Positions 1 through 5,119 of a stretch of DNA of 5,425 nt are shown here, piece by piece. How positions within the stretch are numbered: position 1 is the stretch's first letter; every line of letters starts with the position of its first letter. Under the pieces are notes generated by a model. The model saw only the letters and a program-made list of their open reading frames with translations. It did not search any database and was not told the origin of the DNA. A program made the translations under genes and the position numbers. The stretch covers positions 1 through 5,425 of the forward strand of contig WFOP01000258.1 in NCBI GenBank assembly GCA_015487985.1, in the 5' to 3' direction. The DNA is from Hyphomicrobiales bacterium (lineage in GTDB: Bacteria > Pseudomonadota > Alphaproteobacteria > Rhizobiales > Devosiaceae).

Positions 1-20
1 CAGATGTGTATAAGAGACAG
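1..20 (+). other. Nextera/Tn5 transposase adapter remnant (non-genomic)
   Basis: Bases 2-20 read AGATGTGTATAAGAGACAG, which is exactly the 19-bp Tn5 mosaic end used in Nextera-type tagmentation libraries. The preceding C at base 1 fits the Read 1 transposase oligo, whose sequence before the mosaic end finishes in GTC, rather than the Read 2 oligo, which finishes in GG. It sits at the extreme end of the sequence and interrupts the start of aapP, as expected for untrimmed adapter assembled into a contig end. It should not be annotated as biology; real sequence begins at about base 21. Confidence 0.97.
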
Positions 21-36
21 GTTCTGCTTCGGTCAT
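21..36 (-). CDS. aapP: AapP, amino-acid ABC transporter ATP-binding protein (first 5 codons only)
   Basis: On the minus strand an ATG at 36-34 follows the aapM stop by 9 nt and is preceded by a TAGGAG Shine-Dalgarno sequence with a 6-nt spacer. The readable codons give M-T-E-A-E before the sequence runs into adapter. Nothing of the ATPase (Walker A, signature or Walker B motifs) is inside the window, so the identification rests on position: in Aap/Bzt operons the ATPase gene follows the aapM permease. The protein would hydrolyse ATP at the cytoplasmic face of the AapQ-AapM complex. The start codon is well supported; the product name is inferred from gene order. Confidence 0.65.
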
Positions 37-42
37 AACCAA

Positions 43-48
43 CTCCTA
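43..48 (-). promoter_or_regulatory. aapP ribosome binding site overlapping the aapM stop codon
   Basis: The minus strand reads TAGGAG, where TAG is the aapM stop codon and AGGAG is a strong Shine-Dalgarno core 6 nt before the aapP ATG. The geometry is the same as at the aapQ-aapM junction, which suggests translational coupling. It is also the best evidence that the truncated ATG at 34-36 is a genuine start. Confidence 0.8.
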
Positions 49-1188
49 ATTTTTATGGCCGGTGTCCAAACGCCGTTCCATGTAAATGGAATAGCGGGAC
101 ATAGTGAAAGTGAAAATCCAGAATACCAGAGCTGCAAAGAAATAGCCGGTAATGGGAATTGAAGGGGCGGTCCAGTCGCCGGTGGATGTACTTGCTTTAA
201 CGGCCCCCAGCAGGTCAATCAGACCCACGATGGAAACCAGCGTTGTATCCTTGAACAATGAAATCGAGTTATTCACGATACCCGGAATAACCAGCTTCAG
301 GGCCTGGGGCAGAATGATCAGTACCGTTGCCTGAAAATAATTCATTCCCAATGCGTCCGCAGCTTCATATTGCCCTTTGGGGATGGCCTGCAACCCGCCA
401 CGCACCACTTCTGCGGTATAGGCGGCGGTAAACAATGTTACCCCGACCAGTGCACGCACCAGTTTGTCGAAGTTGGTACCTTCAGGCAGGAACAGCGGCA
501 ACATAACCGACGCCATGAACAGCACCGTAATCAACGGCACACCACGCCATAACTCGATAAAGACCACACAAACGGAACGCACCAAAGGCATATCCGAACG
601 CCGCCCCAGAGCAAGCAACACCCCGATGGGGAAAGAGGCAACAATACCGGTCACCGCAACCACAAGGGTCAGCATCAACCCGCCCCATTTTTCAGAGGGC
701 ACCTCTTCCAGACCGGTAAATCCACCGCCTGCGAGCAAAAAATAAGCCAGAAACGGGAATGCGATCAGGAACAGGGCACCGGAAATCATTTTCCCCGGAA
801 TTTGCGGCGTTGCAAGCAGGAACAGCAGAACTGCCCCCACGGCAAACACCAGATTTGGTCGCCAGTAATCGGCCTCGGGATAAAACCCGTAAATCATAAA
901 GTTGAACCGGTCACCGATATAAGGCCAGCAGGCCCCGGAGCCTTCAACCCGACAATCCGCACCACCAGTCCCTTCATAAATGGCATTACCAATGGCAAAG
1001 TCATAAATTCCGACCACTGCGAAATAGATCACGATGATACTGATAATAGTCAGAATGGAGTTGCCCACGGTGCTGAACAGATTTGTGCGCATCCAGCCGA
1101 CAATGCCTGTGGACATGTTGGGGGCCGGCATATCTTCGAGCATCTGATCTCGAACGTAAGCGACTGAGTTTGTTGATTTGGTTGGCAT
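46..1188 (-). CDS. aapM: AapM, general L-amino-acid ABC transporter permease (AapM/BztC type)
   Basis: Inner-membrane permease of 380 residues, one of the two channel subunits of the Aap/Bzt importer for glutamate, glutamine, aspartate and other L-amino acids (substrate range taken from the family). Hydrophobic spans lie at about residues 43-62, 113-127, 136-156, 168-195, 205-235, 244-262, 300-328 and 345-365. The C-terminal half is a His/Glu/Gln-type MetI-like domain: the cytoplasmic EAA loop at 272-296 has GQYEAADALGM and then ILPQA, the docking site for the ATPase. A loop at about residues 63-110 contains two cysteines (C79, C87) in a DC...GACWPYIGDRF context typical of AapM/BztC, and separates this subunit from AapQ. 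The ATG at 1188 has an AGGAG site 6 nt upstream, overlapping the aapQ stop. The reading frame is intact and of about normal family length. aapP begins 9 nt downstream. Confidence 0.95.
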   Translation of the reverse strand: MPTKSTNSVAYVRDQMLEDMPAPNMSTGIVGWMRTNLFSTVGNSILTIISIIVIYFAVVGIYDFAIGNAIYEGTGGADCRVEGSGACWPYIGDRFNFMIYGFYPEADYWRPNLVFAVGAVLLFLLATPQIPGKMISGALFLIAFPFLAYFLLAGGGFTGLEEVPSEKWGGLMLTLVVAVTGIVASFPIGVLLALGRRSDMPLVRSVCVVFIELWRGVPLITVLFMASVMLPLFLPEGTNFDKLVRALVGVTLFTAAYTAEVVRGGLQAIPKGQYEAADALGMNYFQATVLIILPQALKLVIPGIVNNSISLFKDTTLVSIVGLIDLLGAVKASTSTGDWTAPSIPITGYFFAALVFWIFTFTMSRYSIYMERRLDTGHKN

Positions 1189-1194
1189 ATCTCT

Positions 1195-1200
1195 CTCCTA
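1195..1200 (-). promoter_or_regulatory. aapM ribosome binding site overlapping the aapQ stop codon
   Basis: The minus strand reads TAGGAG followed by 6 nt and the aapM ATG. The TAG is the aapQ stop codon, so ribosomes finishing aapQ stop on the aapM Shine-Dalgarno sequence. This supports the ATG at 1188 as the start and suggests coupled translation, which would help keep the two permeases at equal amounts. Confidence 0.85.
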
Positions 1201-2394
1201 TCGCTCGGTTAGCGCAATGCGCCCGTTATACCAGTTCATAAAGGCTGAGGTTAACAGCGATATGGAAAGGTAAATCAGCATGGTCACCAGGACCACTTCA
1301 ACCGCCTGCCCGGTCTGGTTCAGGGTCGTCCCCATGAACACACTCACCAATTCGGGGAAGCCGATGGCCACCGCCAGAGAGGAGTTCTTGGTCAGGTTCA
1401 GATATTGAGAAGTCAGCGGGGGAACAATCACACGCATGGCCTGCGGAATGATTACCTGGCGCAAACGATCGGCTTCATTCAAGCCAAGGGACTGGGCCGC
1501 TTCGGATTGCCCCTTGGGCACAGCCAGAATACCGGCACGCACGTTTTCAGCGATAAAGGCACCGGTATACAGAACCAAAGCCCACAGGAGCGCCAAAAAT
1601 TCAGGGGGGATTTTTGTGCCGTCCTTGAAGTTAAAGCCCGCCAGAACCGGCGTGGTCCAACTCAGGGACGCACCAATGGCGAGCCAGACAATGCCGACAA
1701 AGCCGATGACGATAGCGAGATTTATCAGCGTGGCGGGGGGGCGCACACCTGTGAGGTCCTGTTTCCTCTTGGCCCAGCGCGAAACAAAGAAAGTTGCAAT
1801 CAGCGCCACCAGAAGCGCCATCCACACCAGATTAAAATTATCTGATAAAACCGGGGACGGCGTCACAAGGCCGCGATTGTTGAAAAACATGTTAAACGGA
1901 AGTTCAAAGCTCTGTTTGACACTTGGCATCAGCTTGAGCACGCCAAAATACCAGAAGAACATTTGCAGCAGCAGGGGAATGTTGCGCATAACTTCAACGT
2001 AAATGGTGGCCAGCCGCGCGACAACCCAGTTGGATGACAGACGCGCAACGCCCATGGAGAACCCAAGAATGGTGGCCAGAATACACCCGACTACCGCTAC
2101 AAGCATCGTGTTGAGAAAGCCAACAACCAGCACGTCAAAAAACGTCGAAGACCGACTGTACTCCACCAGAGTAAAACCAATGTCAAAACTGGACGTATTG
2201 CCAAAAAAGTCCCAGCCGGTACGGATATTCTGACGCGCCATATTCGCAGTCAGGTTGCCCCAAATATATAAGCCGAACCAGACTACGCCGCCAAGCAACA
2301 ACGCCTGATAAAAAACCGCCCTGACCTTGGGGTCGTATATAAAAGATGCTTTTGCAGGTGCATCAACACCTGTTGATTTTTTTTCGGAAGCCAT
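1198..2394 (-). CDS. aapQ: AapQ, general L-amino-acid ABC transporter permease (AapQ/BztB type)
   Basis: Inner-membrane permease of 398 residues, partner of AapM in the AapJQMP importer. A hydrophilic N-terminus (about 1-26) is followed by hydrophobic spans at about 27-46, 88-115, 128-152, 187-205, 222-243, 265-283, 340-357 and 363-386. The EAA loop at 295-321 has GQSEAAQSLGLN and then IIPQAMR, the ATPase coupling motif of polar-amino-acid permeases. The segment VEVMRNIPLLLQMFFWYF (133-150) is typical of this subfamily. The frame is open upstream to 2475, which would add 27 residues, but I chose the ATG at 2394: it starts MASEKK, gives the usual length of about 400 residues, and has GGGGTAGG 6-13 nt upstream. 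The longer start would lie inside the terminator hairpin after aapJ. aapM follows after 9 nt. The gene is intact. Confidence 0.95.
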   Translation of the reverse strand: MASEKKSTGVDAPAKASFIYDPKVRAVFYQALLLGGVVWFGLYIWGNLTANMARQNIRTGWDFFGNTSSFDIGFTLVEYSRSSTFFDVLVVGFLNTMLVAVVGCILATILGFSMGVARLSSNWVVARLATIYVEVMRNIPLLLQMFFWYFGVLKLMPSVKQSFELPFNMFFNNRGLVTPSPVLSDNFNLVWMALLVALIATFFVSRWAKRKQDLTGVRPPATLINLAIVIGFVGIVWLAIGASLSWTTPVLAGFNFKDGTKIPPEFLALLWALVLYTGAFIAENVRAGILAVPKGQSEAAQSLGLNEADRLRQVIIPQAMRVIVPPLTSQYLNLTKNSSLAVAIGFPELVSVFMGTTLNQTGQAVEVVLVTMLIYLSISLLTSAFMNWYNGRIALTER

Positions 2395-2400
2395 GTTCGG

Positions 2401-2408
2401 CCTACCCC
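2401..2408 (-). promoter_or_regulatory. aapQ ribosome binding site
   Basis: The minus strand reads GGGGTAGG ending 6 nt before the ATG at 2394, within a purine-rich run GAAGAGGGGTAGG. It is less canonical than the AGGAG sites of aapM and aapP, but it decides in favour of the 398-residue AapQ over the 425-residue version starting at 2475. Confidence 0.6.
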
Positions 2409-2437
2409 TCTTCCGACAAGTCAAAAAGATATCTAAA

Positions 2438-2451
2438 TCCGCAATTGCGGA
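2438..2451. repeat. 14-bp perfect palindrome upstream of aapQ
   Basis: TCCGCAATTGCGGA is its own reverse complement and lies between the aapJ terminator hairpin and the aapQ start. As RNA it would form only a short hairpin with a small loop, and no T-run follows it, so it does not look like a second terminator. It could be a protein-binding site or an mRNA-processing element. No regulator can be named. Confidence 0.5.
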
Positions 2452-2458
2452 GGCACAC

Positions 2459-2487
2459 AAAAACCCCGGGGACAAAAATCCCCGGGG
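2459..2487 (-). terminator. Rho-independent terminator/attenuator between aapJ and aapQ
   Basis: Starting 16 nt after the aapJ stop, the minus strand forms a perfect 9-bp stem (CCCCGGGGA pairing with TCCCCGGGG, 2479-2487 and 2464-2472) around a 6-nt loop, followed immediately by five T residues (2463-2459). Eight of the nine pairs are G-C. This is a classical intrinsic terminator. Because aapQMP continue in the same direction with no clear promoter of their own, it probably acts as a partial terminator, and as a 3' stabiliser of aapJ mRNA, so that the binding protein is made in excess over the membrane subunits. Confidence 0.88.
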
Positions 2488-2503
2488 AATCCAAGCTTAA
2501 TTC

Positions 2504-3535
2504 TTAGCGAACCGGTGGAGCGTACTGGATGCCGCCCTGTGTCCACAGTGCGTTAACACCGCGAGCAATACCGATGTCAGTAGAAGGACCAACATGGCGT
2601 TCATACATTTCACCATAGTTGCCCAGGGCTTTAATGATCCGGTATCCCCAATCATTGGAAACGCCGATCATGTCGCCATAGGTACCTTCAACGCCAAGCA
2701 GACGTTTGATGGCCGGGTTATCTGACGCCAGCATATCATCAACATTTGCCTGTGTTACGCCAAGTTCTTCTGCGTTAAGAAGCAGGAAATAAACCCAACG
2801 GTTCAGGTTGAACCAACCATCGTCACCCTGACGAACAGATGGGCCAAGAGGCTCTTTGGAAATGATTTCAGAAAGAATCACGTGTGCATCTGGATCTTCA
2901 AGATTCAAACGTTCGGCAGCCAGAGCGGAGCTGTCAGTTGTGTAAACGTCACAACGGCCATCTTCGTAGGCCTTAAGAACTTCGTCCTGATTTTCAAAAA
3001 CAACTGTGTTCACGTCAATACCGTTTGAAGAGAAATAGTCAGCTGCGTTCAATTCTGTTGTTGTACCAGCTTCGATACAAACAGATGCGCCACCAAGTTC
3101 CATAGCGGAACTGATGCCGTCTGATTTACGCACCATGAAGCCCTGTCCATCATAGAACATCACGCCAACAAAGTTGATGCCCAGCGAAGTATCGCGAGTC
3201 ATTGTCCATGTTGTTGTACGGGAAAGAACGTCAATTTCGCCGGAAGAAAGAGCAGCGAAACGCTCTGTTGATGTCAATGGTGTGTAGCGAACTGCGTCCG
3301 CATCATCAAAGATAGCGGCGCCAAGAGCGCGACAGAAGTCTACTTCAAGACCTGACCAGTTGTTGTTGGAATCCGGGGCAGAGAAGCCACGAACACCAGC
3401 GGTCACGCCGCACTGAACAAAACCTTTGTCCATAACGGCCTGAAGTGTGCCGCCACCATGACTACCAGCGTAAGATGCTGTTGCTGTCAAACCGAGAGCG
3501 GCTGTCAAAGCAACTTTAAGAAGTGTTTTTTGCAT
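2504..3535 (-). CDS. aapJ: AapJ, periplasmic general L-amino-acid-binding protein (AapJ/BztA type)
   Basis: Solute-binding protein of 343 residues (SBP_bac_3 fold, polar-amino-acid family) that delivers amino acids to AapQ-AapM. A Sec signal peptide spans 1-23: K3/K7, a hydrophobic core, then A-S-Y-A before G24 as the likely cleavage site. Family hallmarks include LQAVMDKGFVQCGV (31-44), NWSGLEVDFCRALGAAIF (59-76), the lobe-1 ligand segment LTSTERFAALSSGEIDVLSRTTTWT (87-111, with R106 a probable carboxylate contact) and the lobe-2 segment CDVYTTDSSAL (195-205). C153 and C195 could form a disulfide; this is inferred. The ATG at 3535 has AAAGG 7 nt upstream. Codon use is biased to GCT, GTT, GGT, CGT and CTT, unlike metC, which fits high expression. 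A terminator-like hairpin lies directly downstream. Length and frame are normal. Confidence 0.96.
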   Translation of the reverse strand: MQKTLLKVALTAALGLTATASYAGSHGGGTLQAVMDKGFVQCGVTAGVRGFSAPDSNNNWSGLEVDFCRALGAAIFDDADAVRYTPLTSTERFAALSSGEIDVLSRTTTWTMTRDTSLGINFVGVMFYDGQGFMVRKSDGISSAMELGGASVCIEAGTTTELNAADYFSSNGIDVNTVVFENQDEVLKAYEDGRCDVYTTDSSALAAERLNLEDPDAHVILSEIISKEPLGPSVRQGDDGWFNLNRWVYFLLLNAEELGVTQANVDDMLASDNPAIKRLLGVEGTYGDMIGVSNDWGYRIIKALGNYGEMYERHVGPSTDIGIARGVNALWTQGGIQYAPPVR

Positions 3536-3605
3536 TAGATTGCCTTTATTTTCCTAACCTTGAGAAAAACCCGGACAGAACGCAAACGATATAACAATTA
3601 AGACG

Positions 3606-3644
3606 CCCTCCCCAGGGTGTACCGTTCACCTTAAGTTGGCGAAC
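3606..3644 (-). promoter_or_regulatory. Dyad cluster in the presumed aapJ leader
   Basis: In the minus-strand transcript GUUCGCC (3644-3638) can pair with GGUGAAC (3630-3624) through 7 bp including one G-U, with a 7-nt loop. The same GGUG can instead pair with CACC at 3619-3616, and CCCU/AGGG (3617-3614 and 3609-3606) could form a further small stem. On DNA, 3616-3630 is also an imperfect 15-bp palindrome (GGTGTACCGTTCACC). It could be an RNA leader structure or an operator; the sequence does not say which. Confidence 0.35.
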
Positions 3645-3660
3645 TTGGTATCTAGCGGAA

Positions 3661-3687
3661 ACAATAGGATTTTTTTGGAAACGTCAA
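3661..3687 (-). promoter_or_regulatory. Possible aapJ promoter
   Basis: The minus strand has CTTGACG with TTGACG at 3687-3682, a good -35 match, followed after 15 nt by TATTGT (3666-3661), a 4-of-6 match to a -10 box. The spacer contains a run of seven A residues. The short spacing weakens the call. If it is correct, transcription starts near 3653 and aapJ has a leader of roughly 120 nt that includes the dyad cluster at 3606-3644. Confidence 0.35.
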
Positions 3688-3808
3688 GGCTCTAACGCCT
3701 ACTTGGGGCATTTAAGGGCAAAAATCAGGGTTTTAGCGTTAAATTAACCATAAATTCTTGTGTAATCTATCCAAATTCTCCCGCACAAAAACTGACCAAA
3801 TTGTGTTT

Positions 3809-3826
3809 TTTGCATACGAATGCAAA
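3809..3826. repeat. 18-bp operator-like inverted repeat upstream of metC
   Basis: TTTGCAT-ACGA-ATGCAAA has two perfect 7-bp arms around a 4-bp centre, ending 64 bp before the metC start codon. The size and symmetry are typical of a site for a dimeric transcription factor. It lies in the divergent region, so it could control metC, aapJ or both. I cannot assign a regulator. Confidence 0.5.
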
Positions 3827-3856
3827 GACAGGATCGGGATTAGAGTGGTTTTTAAG

Positions 3857-3884
3857 TTGAATTTCCACATTGCCGGGGTAAAAA
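3857..3884 (+). promoter_or_regulatory. Possible metC promoter immediately before the start codon
   Basis: TTGAAT (3857-3862) and TAAAAA (3879-3884) are separated by 16 bp and each match four of six consensus bases. If they are used, transcription would begin at about 3890-3892, essentially at the metC ATG, giving a leaderless or nearly leaderless mRNA. That would explain why no good Shine-Dalgarno sequence is seen; the nearest G-run, GGGG at 3875-3878, is 12 nt away. Confidence 0.25.
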
Positions 3885-3890
3885 TGCAAC

Positions 3891-5105
3891 ATGAGCAATA
3901 ATACCAAGCATCCCCATGAACACCGAAACAGGCAGGCGCCCGCGCGCAATCGGGCAATAGAAACTGTTCTCACCCATCAGGGGCGAAAACCCGGGGATCA
4001 GTTTGGCGTGGTCAACACTCCGGTCTATCGCGCCTCAACCGTGCTTTACCCGGACCTCAAGACACTAAAAAACCGATCCCAACCCTATGTCTATGGTCGG
4101 CGGGGAACCCCCTCCTCCAAATCCGTTGAGGATGTGATTACCACTCTGGAGGGGGGCAAGGGCAGCAAACTCGCCCCTTCGGGGGTGTCGGCGATTTCAT
4201 GTGCGCTGATGAGCGTGTTGGCCAGCGGGGATGAACTGCTAATCAGCGATAGTGCTTATGAACCCACCCGCATGCTGGCGGATGGGTATCTGGCACGCAT
4301 GGGGGTTTCAACCCGATATTTCGACCCGCGAATCGGTGGGGAAATCGTGCGCATGATTGGAAAAAACACCCGCGCCATCATGTTGGAAAGTCCCGGCTCC
4401 CTGACGTTTGAACTCAACGATATTCCCGCAATATCTTCAGCAGTTGAGGGGCGCGAAATCTCGATAATCGTGGATAATACCTGGGGGACGCCGCTCTATT
4501 ATAACCCGCTGGCTTTGGGGGCCAATATTGTTGTGCATGCGGGCACCAAGATGTTTGTGGGTCATTCCGACGCCATGTTTGGCACCATAACCTGCGACAC
4601 GGCGCATTGGCCCGCATTGGAAGAAACCCACGGTTTGCTGGGGCTTTGTGCGGCGCCGGATGACTGTTTTCTGGCCGCAAGGGGATTGCGCACACTGGCC
4701 TTGCGCATGAAAGAACATTCGACACGCTCGATTAAAATGGCGCAATGGCTTGAGGGCCAGGACATCGTGCAGGAAGTTCTGCACCCTGGCCTGACCTCGC
4801 ACCCGGACCATGATATTTTTGTCCGGGATTTTCGCGGTGCGGGAAGCCTGTTCAGTTTTTGCCTGCCCAGGGCCAATCAAGAGGCACTGGCGGCGATGCT
4901 CGACAATATGGAGCTTTTTGGCATGGGCTATTCCTGGGGCGGGTTTGAAAGCCTGATCCTGCCTATAGATCTGAAAAAAAAGCGCACCAGCACCGTTTGG
5001 CCCAACGATCACCAGATTATCAGGATTCACATCGGGCTTGAGGATTTTGGCGAGCTGCAAGATGATATTGCCGCCGGAATCGCGCGCTATAAAGCCGCCA
5101 TGTAA
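3891..5105 (+). CDS. metC: MetC, cystathionine beta-lyase (PLP-dependent)
   Basis: Cytoplasmic PLP enzyme of 404 residues that splits cystathionine into homocysteine, pyruvate and ammonia, the penultimate step of methionine synthesis by transsulfuration. It aligns along its whole length with E. coli MetC as I remember that sequence. Visible active-site residues are Y68 and R70 (YGRRG, phosphate contact from the neighbouring subunit), Y123 in DSAYEPT (stacks on the PLP ring), ESPGS at 166-170, D195 in VDNTWGTP (pyridine nitrogen), K220 in GTKMFVGHSDAMFG (Schiff base), W349 in YSWGGFESLI (cystathionine beta-lyase type) and R378 in IRIHIGLED (substrate carboxylate). The YSWGG context favours beta-lyase over gamma-synthase or gamma-lyase. 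The first 20 or so residues are a polar extension compared with E. coli. The ATG at 3891 is the only in-frame ATG before the conserved domain but lacks a good Shine-Dalgarno sequence. The gene is divergent from aapJ and convergent with the PAP2 gene. Confidence 0.95.
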   Translation: MSNNTKHPHEHRNRQAPARNRAIETVLTHQGRKPGDQFGVVNTPVYRASTVLYPDLKTLKNRSQPYVYGRRGTPSSKSVEDVITTLEGGKGSKLAPSGVSAISCALMSVLASGDELLISDSAYEPTRMLADGYLARMGVSTRYFDPRIGGEIVRMIGKNTRAIMLESPGSLTFELNDIPAISSAVEGREISIIVDNTWGTPLYYNPLALGANIVVHAGTKMFVGHSDAMFGTITCDTAHWPALEETHGLLGLCAAPDDCFLAARGLRTLALRMKEHSTRSIKMAQWLEGQDIVQEVLHPGLTSHPDHDIFVRDFRGAGSLFSFCLPRANQEALAAMLDNMELFGMGYSWGGFESLILPIDLKKKRTSTVWPNDHQIIRIHIGLEDFGELQDDIAAGIARYKAAM

Positions 5106-5119
5106 CCTGACGAAACCTC

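Larger units (their letters stand above)
3536..3890. promoter_or_regulatory. Divergent aapJ-metC intergenic control region (355 bp, no gene)
   Basis: This AT-rich stretch separates the divergent starts of aapJ and metC and must hold both promoters. I find no convincing gene: the small minus-strand frames that enter it begin inside metC and have no clear ribosome binding site. Visible elements are a possible aapJ promoter (3661-3687), a dyad cluster in the presumed aapJ leader (3606-3644), a short palindrome GTTAAATTAAC (3738-3748), an 18-bp inverted repeat (3809-3826) and a weak promoter-like pair just before metC (3857-3884). No known riboswitch is recognisable by eye. Confidence 0.75.

Noticed and set aside
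1..20. Genuine Tn5/IS50 transposon end or insertion site
   Set aside because: The sequence is the engineered mosaic end used in library kits, sits at the extreme end of the contig and has no transposase or other element sequence beside it.
1436..2002. 188-codon plus-strand open frame opposite aapQ
   Set aside because: Antisense shadow of a clearly conserved permease; the translation is basic, lacks recognisable domains and shows no ribosome binding site.
2395..2475. N-terminal extension of AapQ by 27 residues (start at 2475)
   Set aside because: It would start within the terminator hairpin after aapJ, lacks a ribosome binding site and gives a protein longer than the usual 400 or so residues. 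The ATG at 2394 has a purine-rich site at good spacing.
3738..3748. Palindrome GTTAAATTAAC as an operator
   Set aside because: It is short, with arms of only 5 bp in an AT-rich stretch where such dyads arise easily, so I mention it only within the intergenic entry.
3536..3890. SAM or SAH riboswitch upstream of metC or aapJ
   Set aside because: I could not find the conserved cores or helix arrangement of known classes by eye. A covariance-model (Rfam/Infernal) scan would settle it.
3739..3973. Small minus-strand frames (68 and 72 codons) in the aapJ-metC gap
   Set aside because: Both begin inside the metC coding region, overlap each other in different frames, and have no clear ribosome binding site or family resemblance. 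One could pass for a short hydrophobic peptide, but the support is too weak.
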